A stretch of 64,000 nt of DNA. It comes from Roseomonas haemaphysalidis. Its GTDB lineage: Bacteria; Pseudomonadota; Alphaproteobacteria; Acetobacterales; Acetobacteraceae. The first letter of the stretch is position 1, and every line of letters starts with the position of its first letter. The position numbers were made by a program, and so were the translations under genes. The stretch is taken from positions 682,001 through 746,000 of the forward strand of contig NZ_CP061177.1 of the NCBI RefSeq assembly GCF_017355405.1, in the 5' to 3' direction. This document shows, in pieces, positions 43,581 to 51,736 of this stretch. A model generated the notes under the pieces. The model searched no databases, was not told the origin of the DNA, and saw only the letters and a list, made by a program, of their open reading frames with translations.

Positions 43581-43634
43581 CCCCACCCCTCCCGTTCGGG
43601 CATCATGGCGGTTCGCGCAGCAAAGGCCCGCCGC

Positions 43635-44186
43635 ATGACCACCGCCCCACCCCCCACCTGCCGGCAATTGTTCACCGGCTTTCTGACCCTGGGGCTGATC
43701 GGCTTCGGCGGCGTGCTGCCGCTGGCGCGCTCCATGCTGGTGGAGCACCGGCGCTGGCTGTCGCCGGAAGCCTTCACGGAGCTGCTGGGGCTGTGCCAGT
43801 TCCTGCCGGGCGGCAACATCATCAACCTGTCCGTCGCGGTGGGGCTGGAATTCCGCGGCGTGGCGGGGGCGGTCTCGGCGCTGCTGGGGCTGATCCTGGG
43901 GCCGACGGCGGTGGTGGTGGGACTCGGCGTCATCTACGAGCGGTACCAGGACGACCCGGTGCTGCAGCACTTCTTCGCGGGGCTGGCCGCCGCCGCCGCC
44001 GGGCTGCTGGTCGCCACCGCCATCAAGATGCTGCTGCCGCTGGGGCGCAAGGCCCTCGCCCTCGGCGTCGTGGTGCTCTGCGTGCTGGCCATCGCGGTGC
44101 TGCGGACGCCGCTGCTGCCGACCATGCTGCTGCTGGCACCGCTCAGCATCGCGGCCGTGTGGTGGAGCGGCCGATGGGCACGCTGA
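43635..44186 (+). CDS. Chromate transporter (ChrA family), N-terminal-half subunit
   Basis: The 183-residue membrane protein has about five helices and the ChrA signature of the first domain: LTLGLIGFGGVLPLARSM, GLCQFLPGGNIINLSVAVG and GAVSALLGLILGPTAVVVGLG. Long ChrA proteins contain two such homologous halves; in this family of short ones they are separate genes. The next gene supplies the second half, so the two probably form a heterodimer. ATG 43635 has AAAGG eight bases upstream; ATG 43605 is also possible. ChrA moves chromate or sulfate across the inner membrane, with chromate efflux in resistant strains. Confidence 0.85.
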   Translation: MTTAPPPTCRQLFTGFLTLGLIGFGGVLPLARSMLVEHRRWLSPEAFTELLGLCQFLPGGNIINLSVAVGLEFRGVAGAVSALLGLILGPTAVVVGLGVIYERYQDDPVLQHFFAGLAAAAAGLLVATAIKMLLPLGRKALALGVVVLCVLAIAVLRTPLLPTMLLLAPLSIAAVWWSGRWAR

Positions 44187-44701
44187 TCACGCTGGGGCTG
44201 CTCTTCGCGCAGCTTTCGGTGCTCGCCTTCGGCGGCGGCAACACCATCCTGCCGGAAATGCAGCGCCAGGTGGTGCAGGTGCAGGGCTGGATGTCGGCGC
44301 AGGAGTTCAGCGCGCTCTACGCCCTGGCCCAGGCGGCGCCGGGGCCGAACATGATGGTGGTGCCGCTGATCGGCTGGCACGTGGCGGGGTGGAGCGGGCT
44401 GCTGGTTTCCGCCCTGGCGAAGTTCGGCCCGTCCTCGCTGCTGACGGGGGTGGTGCTGGGGCTGTGGCGGCGCTTCCGCGACCGGCCCTGGCGCAAGCTG
44501 GTGCAGGCCGGGCTGGTGCCGATGACGGTGGGGCTGGTGGCCGCCAGCGCCATCCTGATCGCGGAAAGTACCACCACCGGCTGGATCACCGGGGCCATCA
44601 CGGCAGCCAGCGCGCTGGGGATGCTGCGTACGAAACTGCATCCGCTGTGGCTGCTGGGGGGCGGCGCGGTGCTGGGGGCGGTGGGGCTGGGGTTGTCCTG
44701 A
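44174..44701 (+). CDS. Chromate transporter (ChrA family), C-terminal-half subunit
   Basis: The 175-residue membrane protein has ChrA second-domain motifs: QLSVLAFGGGNTILPEMQRQ, YALAQAAPGPNMMVVPLIGW and SALAKFGPSSLLTGVVLGLW. It starts 13 bases inside the preceding ChrA half (ATG 44174), in a different frame, which is the standard layout of paired short-chain chromate transporters. Both genes together equal a long ChrA. No ChrB regulator is in the window. Repeat A10 follows its stop. Confidence 0.85.
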   Translation: MGTLITLGLLFAQLSVLAFGGGNTILPEMQRQVVQVQGWMSAQEFSALYALAQAAPGPNMMVVPLIGWHVAGWSGLLVSALAKFGPSSLLTGVVLGLWRRFRDRPWRKLVQAGLVPMTVGLVAASAILIAESTTTGWITGAITAASALGMLRTKLHPLWLLGGGAVLGAVGLGLS

Positions 44702-44705
44702 TCGA

Positions 44706-44893
44706 AGGGAAAGGTCGGGGGAAGGAATTCCCCCGAGCCCCCATCTTCTTTTTGTGTGTTTAAAAATCCTGCTGGTCAGCGCTGGTACTTTTTGCCCGGC
44801 CTTCGAAATTCACGGCGTGCCGGTCCCACCAACCTTCCCGGAAACCAGACAAAAAAAGAGGGGGCTCGGGGGAGTTCACTCCCCCGGCCTTTG
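44706..44893. repeat. Composite inverted repeat, family A copy 10, between convergent genes
   Basis: The left arm (44706-44754) reads AAGGGAAAGGTCGGGGGAAG, then GAATTCCCCCGAGCCCCCAT and CTTCTTTTTGTG, a textbook terminator with T-tract, five bases after the ChrA stop. The right arm (44843-44893) is its inverted counterpart: CAGACAAAAAAAGAGGGGGC, then TCGGGGGAGTTCACTCCCCC. The diacylglycerol kinase gene's stop lies inside the right arm. Spacer about 88 bases. Confidence 0.85.
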
Positions 44894-45745
44894 CAGTATC
44901 ACCCGCAGCGGCGCCGCCGCGTCCTCGATGCTCACCGGCAGCCCGCCGCAGCAATCGCCATCCGCCTGTGCCGGCACGCCGGCACCGTCCAGCGCCACAT
45001 GCGACGCCGGGCGCAGCACCAGCCCCGGCAGACGCGGCAGCAGCCCAAGCGGCAGCAGCGCGCCCGCCAGCGCCGCCCGCGCCGCGCCGCCGCGGATCAG
45101 CGCCACCTGGAAGCCCGGCCGCAGCGGCGTGGCGCCCGGGGCCAGCAGGAACGGCCCGGCGTAAAGCCGCCCCTTGGTCACCACCACCGCGCCGGCGGCC
45201 AGCGGCGCGCCGCCGTCCAGCCGCGCCGTAACGGGCGGAAAGCCGTAGCGCGGCAGGGTGGCCAGGGTCTGCCACACATAGGCGGCGCGGCCGGTGGCAC
45301 GCTTCAGCCGGGGGTCCAGCCGCCGCACCACCTCGGCATCGAAGCCGGCGCCGAGCATCTGCACGAAGAGCCGGCTGCCGCCATCGGCGAAGCGCGCGAT
45401 GCCGGGCCACAGCGGCATCGCATGGCCGGCCAGCAGCAAGCGTGCCGCCGCCTCCGGCGCATGCGGCAGGCCAAGTTCCAGCGACAGCACGTTGGCGGTG
45501 CCCAGCGGCAGGATGCCGAGCGCGGTGGCATGGCCCAGCAGCCCGGCCGCGACCTCCGCGATGGTGCCGTCGCCGCCGGCGGCCACCACGCAGTCCTCGC
45601 CCGCCTGCGCCGCGGCGCGCGCCAGAGCCTCGGCATGGCCGGGGCCGGCGGTCTCGGCCAGGCGGGCCGCCGGCAGCAGCGCCATGGCGCGCAACAGGCG
45701 GGAACGGCGGCGCGAGCCGGCGACGGGATTGAAGACGATCAGCAT
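44876..45745 (-). CDS. Diacylglycerol/lipid kinase-family protein (YegS/DagK-like)
   Basis: The 289-residue protein has the lipid-kinase catalytic region LIVFNPVAGSRRRSRLLRAM at the start and VVAAGGDGTIAEVAAGLLGH, then LGILPLGTANVLSLELGLP; GGDGT binds ATP. Downstream FVQMLGAGFDAEVVRRLDPR is the usual conserved block of YegS-like kinases. It phosphorylates diacylglycerol, or possibly a sphingoid base. The last codons, QRPGE and the stop, are encoded by the right arm of repeat A10. It is divergent from the PlcP-like gene; ATG 45745 chosen where the conserved part starts. In this setting it may recycle diacylglycerol released by that phosphoesterase. Confidence 0.85.
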   Translation of the reverse strand: MLIVFNPVAGSRRRSRLLRAMALLPAARLAETAGPGHAEALARAAAQAGEDCVVAAGGDGTIAEVAAGLLGHATALGILPLGTANVLSLELGLPHAPEAAARLLLAGHAMPLWPGIARFADGGSRLFVQMLGAGFDAEVVRRLDPRLKRATGRAAYVWQTLATLPRYGFPPVTARLDGGAPLAAGAVVVTKGRLYAGPFLLAPGATPLRPGFQVALIRGGAARAALAGALLPLGLLPRLPGLVLRPASHVALDGAGVPAQADGDCCGGLPVSIEDAAAPLRVILQRPGE

Positions 45746-45871
45746 GCGCGCGGGTGTAGAGCACACCGCCGCCGCGCGCGGCAGGTCGTTTCACGGTGTC
45801 GCCAAAGCTTCATGCCCTTTCGCGCGCCGCGCGCGGTATCCAGGCGACGCAGCATCGCGGGACCTGCCGGC

Positions 45872-46675
45872 ATGACCATGAACGGCCCGATTGCCACCAA
45901 GCGCCGCTACCGGGCGGTGTTCCTGTCCGACATCCACCTCGGCACGCGCGGCAGCCGCGCGGATTTCCTGGCGGATTTCCTGAAACAGATCGAATGCGAG
46001 CAGCTCTACCTGGTGGGCGACATCGTCGACGGCTGGCGGCTCAAGAAGACCTGGTACTGGGACGCGCACCATGACGAGGTGCTGCGGCTGATCCTGCGCC
46101 ACGCCCGCGCCGGCACCGCCGTCACCTACATCCCCGGCAACCACGACGAGATGTTCCGCGCCTGGCTGGGGCTGGAGGTCGCCGGCGTGAAGCTGGCGAT
46201 GGACGCGGTGCATGAATCGGCCGACGGCCGCCGCTTTCTGGTGATGCATGGCGACGAATTCGACAGCGTCGTGCGCTACTACCGCTTTCTGGCCCTGCTA
46301 GGCGACAGCGCCTACACCCTGGCGCTGGCGCTGAACCGGCACTTCAACACGGTGCGGCGCCGGCTGGGCTACTCCTACTGGTCGCTCAGCCAGTGGCTGA
46401 AGCGGCAGGTCAAGGGCGCCGTCATGGCGATCGACCGCTTCGAAACGGCGCTGGCGGCGGAAGCCCGCAAGGGCGGCCACCACGGCGTCATCTGCGGCCA
46501 CATCCACCACGCCGAGATGCGCGAGATCGGCGGCGTGCTCTACATGAACGACGGCGACTGGGTGGAAAGCTGCACCGCGCTGGCCGAACATGCCGACGGG
46601 CGCTTCGAACTCATCGACTGGGCCGCCGAGCAGCGGCTGTCCGCCACCGCCCTGCCGGTGCCGCTGCCGGCATGA
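45872..46675 (+). CDS. PlcP-like metallophosphoesterase (LpxH superfamily), probable phospholipase C
   Basis: The 267-residue protein has calcineurin-like motifs DIHLGTRG (Asp20, His22), YLVGDIVDGW (Asp50), IPGNHDEMF (Asn90, His91), MHGDEFDSVVRYYR (His126) and CGHIHHAEMRE. It resembles UDP-2,3-diacylglucosamine diphosphatase, but the arrangement, size and immediate overlap with a GT4 glycosyltransferase are those of PlcP, the phosphate-starvation phospholipase C of rhizobia and marine alphaproteobacteria, which turns phosphatidylcholine into diacylglycerol. LpxH activity is the alternative. ATG 45872; stop overlaps the next start as ATGA. I see no convincing Pho box upstream. Confidence 0.8.
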   Translation: MTMNGPIATKRRYRAVFLSDIHLGTRGSRADFLADFLKQIECEQLYLVGDIVDGWRLKKTWYWDAHHDEVLRLILRHARAGTAVTYIPGNHDEMFRAWLGLEVAGVKLAMDAVHESADGRRFLVMHGDEFDSVVRYYRFLALLGDSAYTLALALNRHFNTVRRRLGYSYWSLSQWLKRQVKGAVMAIDRFETALAAEARKGGHHGVICGHIHHAEMREIGGVLYMNDGDWVESCTALAEHADGRFELIDWAAEQRLSATALPVPLPA

Positions 46676-47700
46676 CGCCGGGCCAGCCGTCGCGCATCCT
46701 GATCGTCTCCGATGCCTGGATGCCGCAGGTCAACGGCGTGGTCCGCACGCTGTCCGTCGTCGTCAGCCTGCTGCGCGCCGGCGGCGACACGGTGGAGGTG
46801 ATCGGCCCCGACCGCTTCCCGACCATCCCCACCCCCGGCTACGCCGAGATCCGGCTGGCATTGGCACCGCGCCGCAGGCTGCGCCGGATGATCGAGGCCT
46901 TCCGGCCCGACGCCATCCACATCGCCACCGAAGGCCCGCTTGGCTGGGCGGCGCGCGGGCTGTGCCTGAAGCACGGCTGGCGCTTCACCACCTCCTTCCA
47001 CACGCGCTTTCCGGACTACGTGCACGCCCGCACGCGCATTCCCCGCGCCTGGAGCTGGGCCCTGATGCGCCACTTCCACCGCCCCTCGGCGGCGGTGCTG
47101 GTCGCCACGCCATCGCTGGCGGCCGAGATGACGGCGCGCGGCTTCCGCAACCTCGCCGCCTGGTCCCGCGGCGTGGACCTGGCGCGCTTCCGCCCCGAGC
47201 CGCGCGCGCCGTGGGAGGGGCTGCCCCGCCCGGTCTTCCTGTATGCCGGGCGCATCGCGGTCGAGAAGAACATCGAGGCCTTCCTCGCCCTCGACCTGCC
47301 CGGCAGCAAGGCCGTGGTCGGCGACGGCCCGCAGCGCGCCGCCCTGCAGGCGCGCTTCCCCGAGGCCCACTTCACCGGGCGGCTGGAGAACGGCAAGCTG
47401 GCGGCGGCCTATGCCGGCGCCGACGCCTTTGTCTTCCCTTCCCGCACCGACACCTTCGGCCTGGTGCTGCTGGAAGCGCTGGCTTCCGGCACCCCCGTCG
47501 CCGCCTTCCCCGTCACCGGCCCGCTCGACGTCATCGGCCCGGCGCCCGAGCCGGTCGGCGCGCTGTCCGAAAACCTGCGCGACGCCTGCCTCGGCGCGCT
47601 GGACGCCGACCGCGCCACCTGCCGCCACTACGCGGAACGCTGGTCCTGGGACGCCTGCGCCGCCCGCTTCCGCGAGACCCTGACCCCCGCCATCGCTTGA
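46672..47700 (+). CDS. GT4-family glycosyltransferase, probable glycolipid synthase (Agt-like)
   Basis: The 342-residue protein is a GT-B fold retaining glycosyltransferase. N-terminal LIVSDAWMPQVNGVVRTLS and TTSFHTRFPDYVHARTRIP (acceptor side) and C-terminal VFLYAGRIAVEKNIEAFLAL, then VFPSRTDTFGLVLLEALASG (EX7E-type sugar-nucleotide site) are clear. Overlap with the PlcP-like gene by ATGA shows co-translation. In rhizobia and marine alphaproteobacteria Agt adds a sugar to diacylglycerol made by PlcP, giving glycolipids that replace phospholipid when phosphate is scarce. The same chain is proposed here. The sugar donor (glucose or glucuronic acid) is not predictable. Confidence 0.82.
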   Translation: MTPGQPSRILIVSDAWMPQVNGVVRTLSVVVSLLRAGGDTVEVIGPDRFPTIPTPGYAEIRLALAPRRRLRRMIEAFRPDAIHIATEGPLGWAARGLCLKHGWRFTTSFHTRFPDYVHARTRIPRAWSWALMRHFHRPSAAVLVATPSLAAEMTARGFRNLAAWSRGVDLARFRPEPRAPWEGLPRPVFLYAGRIAVEKNIEAFLALDLPGSKAVVGDGPQRAALQARFPEAHFTGRLENGKLAAAYAGADAFVFPSRTDTFGLVLLEALASGTPVAAFPVTGPLDVIGPAPEPVGALSENLRDACLGALDADRATCRHYAERWSWDACAARFRETLTPAIA

Positions 47701-47711
47701 CAGGCGGCGTT

Positions 47712-47970
47712 GGCCAGGGGGCGCCGCCCCCTGGACCCCCGCTGGGGTGGCAGTGCCACCCCAGACCCCGCCATCTGTTTTCAGCGCCCCGAGGGCCGGT
47801 GGCGCTCGACGACTGACCATTCCGCGCGAGCGCCTATTTTAAAACATCACGTTGTACAGCACGTGACTCGCCTGACCCTGAAAGCCCCGAATGCTGTCTG
47901 ATGGCGGGGTCTGGGGGGACACTGTCCCCCCAGCGGGGAAGTCCAGAAGGGGCGGAGCCCCTTTTGGCCC
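47712..47970. repeat. Composite inverted repeat, family B copy 2
   Basis: The left arm (47712-47772) has hairpins CCAGGGGGCGCCGCCCCCTG (47714-47733) and CTGGGGTGGCAGTGCCACCC (47742-47761). The right arm (47903-47970) reads GGCGGGGTCTGGGGGGACAC, then CAGCGGGGAAGTCCAGAAGG and GCCCCTTTTGGCC. Both arms match family B copy 1 in order and spacing style. The spacer (about 130 bases, 47773-47902) is less GC-rich, with TATTTTAAAACATCACG. It fills the gap between the glycosyltransferase and the ccmI stop. Confidence 0.75.
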
Positions 47971-47974
47971 ACCG

Positions 47975-48766
47975 CTACGGCAGTTCCCGCAACTGCTGTT
48001 CCAGCATCCCCCGCCACGGCGCATCCGCCGGCGTATCCGCCAGCAACCCCTGCCACACCACGCGGGCATTCGCCGGCCGCCCGGCACGGGCTTCCACCAT
48101 GCCGGCCAGGAAGCGCAGGCGTGGGTCGGTGGGGGCGGCTTGCAGCGACTGCGCCAGCAGCGCGGCGGCCGGCTCCAGCGCGTTGCGCTGCACCTGCAAT
48201 TCAGCGAGCTCGGCGGCGATGCCGGGGTCGAAGCGGATGGCCAGCACGCGGGCGAAGGCCTCAGCGGCGGGGTCCAGGCGGCCACGGGCGCGCTCGGCGT
48301 TGCCGAGCAGCAGCCAGCCCTGGCGGGCGCCTTCGCTGGCGGGCGGTACCTGGGCAATGCGGGCGCGGAGCTGGGCCAGCAGGGCGTCGTCGCGCGCGGC
48401 CTCGGCGGCGCGTTCCACAAAGGGGGCGGCGGGCACGTCCGGCGTGCCGTTCCACAGGTAAAGGCCGATGCCCAGCGCCGGGATCAGGAACAGTCCGGCG
48501 GCAAGCGTGGCGGCGCCGCGCGGGTGGGGGGCGGGGGCATCGGCGGGGGCGGCCAGCAGGCGGCGCTGCACCTCGGTGCGGGCGGCGGCGAAGGCGGCCT
48601 CGTCCAGCCGGCCGGCGGCACGCTCGCGGTCCAGCTCCGCGAGCTGGGCGCGGTACAGGGCGAGGTCGGCATCGTGCCGGCCCCGGGCGGCGCGGGGGCG
48701 GGCCAGCGACCAGCCAAGCGGCGCCAGGGCCAGGGCGGCAAGCGCCAGGAACAGCAGCCAGATCAT
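47975..48766 (-). CDS. ccmI: Cytochrome c maturation protein CcmI (CycH)
   Basis: The 263-residue protein has two N-terminal membrane helices (about 2-20 and about 95-115) with a short cytoplasmic loop of LYRAQLAELDRERAAGRLDE type between, then a periplasmic TPR-like region: QGWLLLGNAERARGRLDPAA, EAFARVLAIRFDPGIAAELA. CcmI carries apocytochrome c to the CcmFH heme lyase. It is the last gene of the ccm block. ATG 48766 overlaps the ccmH stop by four bases. Confidence 0.88.
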   Translation of the reverse strand: MIWLLFLALAALALAPLGWSLARPRAARGRHDADLALYRAQLAELDRERAAGRLDEAAFAAARTEVQRRLLAAPADAPAPHPRGAATLAAGLFLIPALGIGLYLWNGTPDVPAAPFVERAAEAARDDALLAQLRARIAQVPPASEGARQGWLLLGNAERARGRLDPAAEAFARVLAIRFDPGIAAELAELQVQRNALEPAAALLAQSLQAAPTDPRLRFLAGMVEARAGRPANARVVWQGLLADTPADAPWRGMLEQQLRELP

Positions 48767-49221
48767 CGGGCGGCGTCTTGCTCCAGCGCGGCCAGGCGGG
48801 CCTGCTCGTCGGGGGACAGCGGCGCCACGGCCAGCGGGTCGGGGCGGCGGCGGCGCAGCATCAGGATGGCGAGCAGCCCGCCGCCCAGCGCCACGAAGGG
48901 CGCGCCCCAGAGCAGGGCGGTCGCGGCGGTGAAGGGGGGGCGCAGCAAGACGAAGTCGCCGTAGCGGTCGTGGACGTAGGACACCACCTGGGCGTTGTCC
49001 TCGCCCATCGCGACGCGCTCGCGCACGATGCGGCGCAGGTCGCGGGCGAGGTCGGCCTCGCTTTCCTCGATGGACTGGTTCTGGCAGACCAGGCAGCGCA
49101 GCTCGTGGCCGATGTCGCGGGCGCGCTGCTCCAGCGCCGGGTCGCGCAGCATCTCGGACGGCAGGCCGACGGCCAGCGCCGGGCCGGCCAGCAGGCACAG
49201 CGCGAGGGCAAGCCTGCGCAT
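48763..49221 (-). CDS. ccmH: Cytochrome c maturation protein CcmH (thiol-disulfide, CXXC)
   Basis: The 152-residue protein has a signal peptide, the conserved LRCLVCQNQSIEESEADLAR segment (about 41-60) with the CxxC pair that reduces apocytochrome heme-binding cysteines, VVSYVHDRYGDFVLLRPPF and a C-terminal membrane helix (about 100-122). The short length fits the CcmL/CcmH single-domain form seen where CcmI is separate. ATG 49221 overlaps ccmG's stop (TGATG); the ccmI start overlaps its own stop. Confidence 0.92.
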   Translation of the reverse strand: MRRLALALCLLAGPALAVGLPSEMLRDPALEQRARDIGHELRCLVCQNQSIEESEADLARDLRRIVRERVAMGEDNAQVVSYVHDRYGDFVLLRPPFTAATALLWGAPFVALGGGLLAILMLRRRRPDPLAVAPLSPDEQARLAALEQDAAR

Positions 49222-49769
49222 CAGCTGTAGCGCTTCAGCAGGGGGCGGATGTCCTGCTCCAGCACCTCGGGCGTCACCGGGCCGGGCCAGCGCCAGCGGA
49301 CGATGCCCTGGCGGTCCAGCAGGTAGGTCTCGGGCACGCCATAGACGCCCCAGTCGATCGCGACGCGCCCGGGCTCGTCGCGGCCCAGGCGCCGAAAGGG
49401 GTTGCCATGGCGGGCCAGGAAGCCGGCGGCGTCGGCCGGCTTGTCCTTGTAGTTGATGCCGAGCACCGGCACGCCCTCGCGCGACAGGCGCATCAGCTGC
49501 GGGTGCTCGACAATGCAAGGCACGCACCAGGAGGCCCAGAAGTTGACCAGCACCGGCGCGGGCAGGTCCGTCAGGTCGGTATTCGCCAGGGCGGGCTGGC
49601 CTTCCAGCGGCGGCAGGCTGAAGGCGGGCGCCGGCTTGCCCACCAGCACGGAGGGCACGCCGCGCGGGTCGTAGCTGCCGGAGCCGAGGCCGCGCAGCAT
49701 GGCATAGAAGCCGGCACCGCCGGCCACCGCCACGCCCAGCGGCGCCAGCATCAGCCACCGCCGCTTCAT
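49221..49769 (-). CDS. ccmG: Cytochrome c maturation thioredoxin CcmG/DsbE
   Basis: The 182-residue protein has an N-terminal membrane anchor (about 5-25) and a thioredoxin fold with FWASWCVPCIVEHPQLMRLS (WCxxC near 82-85) and GVYGVPETYLLDRQGIVRW, the cis-Pro loop. It keeps CcmH and apocytochrome thiols reduced in the periplasm. ATG 49769 overlaps the stop of ccmF by four bases. Confidence 0.93.
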   Translation of the reverse strand: MKRRWLMLAPLGVAVAGGAGFYAMLRGLGSGSYDPRGVPSVLVGKPAPAFSLPPLEGQPALANTDLTDLPAPVLVNFWASWCVPCIVEHPQLMRLSREGVPVLGINYKDKPADAAGFLARHGNPFRRLGRDEPGRVAIDWGVYGVPETYLLDRQGIVRWRWPGPVTPEVLEQDIRPLLKRYS

Positions 49770-51736
49770 GCCGGCGCCCCCGCCGCGCCGGCGGCGCGCT
49801 TGCCGCCGGGGGCGGAGACGCGGATGCGCCGGTCGCTGAGCGAGATGCCGCCGCCGAGCGCCATCACCGCAGCGCCCAGCCAGATCCAGGGCGCCAGCGG
49901 GTTGTGGTGGATGCGCAGCACGGCGCGGCCGGCCTCCTCCTCGCCCAGCACGACGTAGAGGTCGGCGGACCAGACGGGGTGGATGGCGGCTTCCGTGGTG
50001 GTTTGGCGGGCCAGCGGAAAGAAGCGGCGCTCCGGGTGCATCACCGTGACCGGCGCACCGCCATGGGTGATGGTGACGGTGGCGCGGCGCGCGGTCCAGT
50101 TGGGACCGACCGCGTCCACGATGCCGTCCAGCCGGTATTCATAGCCGGCGAGGTCCGTGCGGCCGCCGGGGGTCAGCGCCACCAGCTTGTCGCTGGCCAG
50201 CCCCATGCCCGCCATGCCAGCGATGGAAAGCCCCAGCCCGGCATGAGCGATGGCGGCGCCCCAGGCGGCGCGGGGCAGGCCGCGGGCGCGGGCAAAGGCA
50301 GCGGACGGGCGGCGAAACAGCGCCGTGCGGTCCGCGAGGTCGGTGAGCGCGCCGGCGACCAGCCAGATGGCGGCGGCAAAGCCCAGCGCCGGGCCGACGC
50401 GCACGCCGGCGAAAGCGAGGCACAGCGCGGCGGCGGCGGCGGCCAGCAACAGCGCGGCCCAAAGGCGCTGCAGCACCGGCCACAGCGCCGCGCGCTTCCA
50501 GGGCAGCAATGGGCCGGCGGCCATGACCAGCACCAGCGGCACCGCCAGCGGCAGGATGGCGGTGTTGAAGAAGGGCGGGCCGACGGAGATCTTCTGCCCG
50601 AACAGCAGGTCGGCGAACATCGGCCACAGCGTGCCGGTCAGCACCACGGCGGCCATGGAGCAGAGCAAGAGGTTGTTCAGCACCAGCCCGCCTTCGCGCG
50701 ACACGGGGGCGAAGATCCCCGTCGGCGCCATGGCCGGCGCGCGCCAGGCGAAGAGCGCGAAGGCACCGCCGATGTAGATGGCGAGCAGGCCAAGAATGAA
50801 GACGCCGCGCTCCGGGTCATTGGCGAAGGCGTGCACCGAGTTCAGCACGCCCGACCGCACCAGAAAGGTGCCGAGCAGCGACATGGCGAAGGCCAGCAAG
50901 GCGAGCAGCACGGTCCAGATCTTCAGCGCCTCGCGCTTCTCGACCACCGCCGCCGAATGCAGCAGCGCGGTGCCCGCCAGCCAGGGCAGCAGCGACGCGT
51001 TCTCCACCGGGTCCCAGAACCAGTAGCCGCCCCAGCCCAGCTCGTAATAGGCCCACCAGGAGCCGAGCGCGATGCCGAGCGTCAGGAAGCTCCAGGCCGC
51101 CAGCGCCCAGGGGCGCACCCAGCGGCCCCAGGCGGCGTCCACCCGCCCCTCCAGCAACGCGGCCACCGCGAAGGCGAAGGTGACGGCGTAGCCGACATAG
51201 CCGAGGTAGAGCAGCGGCGGATGGAAGGCGAGGCCGGGGTCCTGCAGCACCGGGTTCAGCCCCTGCCCGTCCGGCGCCGGCGGCCAGACGCGGCCAAAGG
51301 GGTTGGAGGTGGCCAGGATGAAGGCCAGGAAGCCCAGCGCGATCAGCCCCAGCACCGCCAGCACGCGGGCCTGCAGGGCGGTGGGCAGCCGCCGGCCGAA
51401 GCCCGCCACCGCGCCGCCGCAGAGCGCCAGGATCAGCACCCAGAGCACCATCGAGCCCTCGTGATTGCCCCAGGCGCCGGCCAGCTTGTAGAGCATCGGC
51501 TTGGCCGAGTGGCTGTTCTGCACGACGTTCTGCACGCTGGTGTCGTTCACCGCGAAGACATACAGCAGCGCACCGAAGGCCGTGGCGCAGGCCAGCAGCG
51601 TGCCCGCCGCCAGCGGGCTGCCTGCCGCCATCAGCCGCGTGTCACCCTTGGTCGCGCCCCACAGCGGCAGCACCGCCTGGGCCAGCGACAGCGCCATGGC
51701 CAATGCCAGCGCGAAGTGGCCAAGCTCCGCGATCAT
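49766..51736 (-). CDS. ccmF: Cytochrome c heme lyase subunit CcmF
   Basis: The 656-residue polytopic protein (about 15 helices) has the WWD heme-handling stretch ALGSWWAYYELGWGGYWFWD (about 230-249) with PVENASLLPWLAGTALLHS after it, plus the N-terminal AWGNHEGSMVLWVLILALCG (about 86-105). With CcmH and CcmI it attaches heme to apocytochromes. Start ATG 51736 overlaps the ccmE stop by four bases. Full length for the family. Confidence 0.95.
   Translation of the reverse strand: MIAELGHFALALAMALSLAQAVLPLWGATKGDTRLMAAGSPLAAGTLLACATAFGALLYVFAVNDTSVQNVVQNSHSAKPMLYKLAGAWGNHEGSMVLWVLILALCGGAVAGFGRRLPTALQARVLAVLGLIALGFLAFILATSNPFGRVWPPAPDGQGLNPVLQDPGLAFHPPLLYLGYVGYAVTFAFAVAALLEGRVDAAWGRWVRPWALAAWSFLTLGIALGSWWAYYELGWGGYWFWDPVENASLLPWLAGTALLHSAAVVEKREALKIWTVLLALLAFAMSLLGTFLVRSGVLNSVHAFANDPERGVFILGLLAIYIGGAFALFAWRAPAMAPTGIFAPVSREGGLVLNNLLLCSMAAVVLTGTLWPMFADLLFGQKISVGPPFFNTAILPLAVPLVLVMAAGPLLPWKRAALWPVLQRLWAALLLAAAAAALCLAFAGVRVGPALGFAAAIWLVAGALTDLADRTALFRRPSAAFARARGLPRAAWGAAIAHAGLGLSIAGMAGMGLASDKLVALTPGGRTDLAGYEYRLDGIVDAVGPNWTARRATVTITHGGAPVTVMHPERRFFPLARQTTTEAAIHPVWSADLYVVLGEEEAGRAVLRIHHNPLAPWIWLGAAVMALGGGISLSDRRIRVSAPGGKRAAGAAGAPA

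Noticed and set aside
45750-45871. Possible Pho box upstream of the PlcP-like gene (TTTCACGGTG ... CTTCATG)
   Set aside because: The two half-sites do not have the 11-base spacing or matches of a Pho box; not supported.
45872-46675. lpxH symbol for the phosphoesterase
   Set aside because: Motifs fit the superfamily, but the coupled GT4 gene makes PlcP more likely; left without a symbol.
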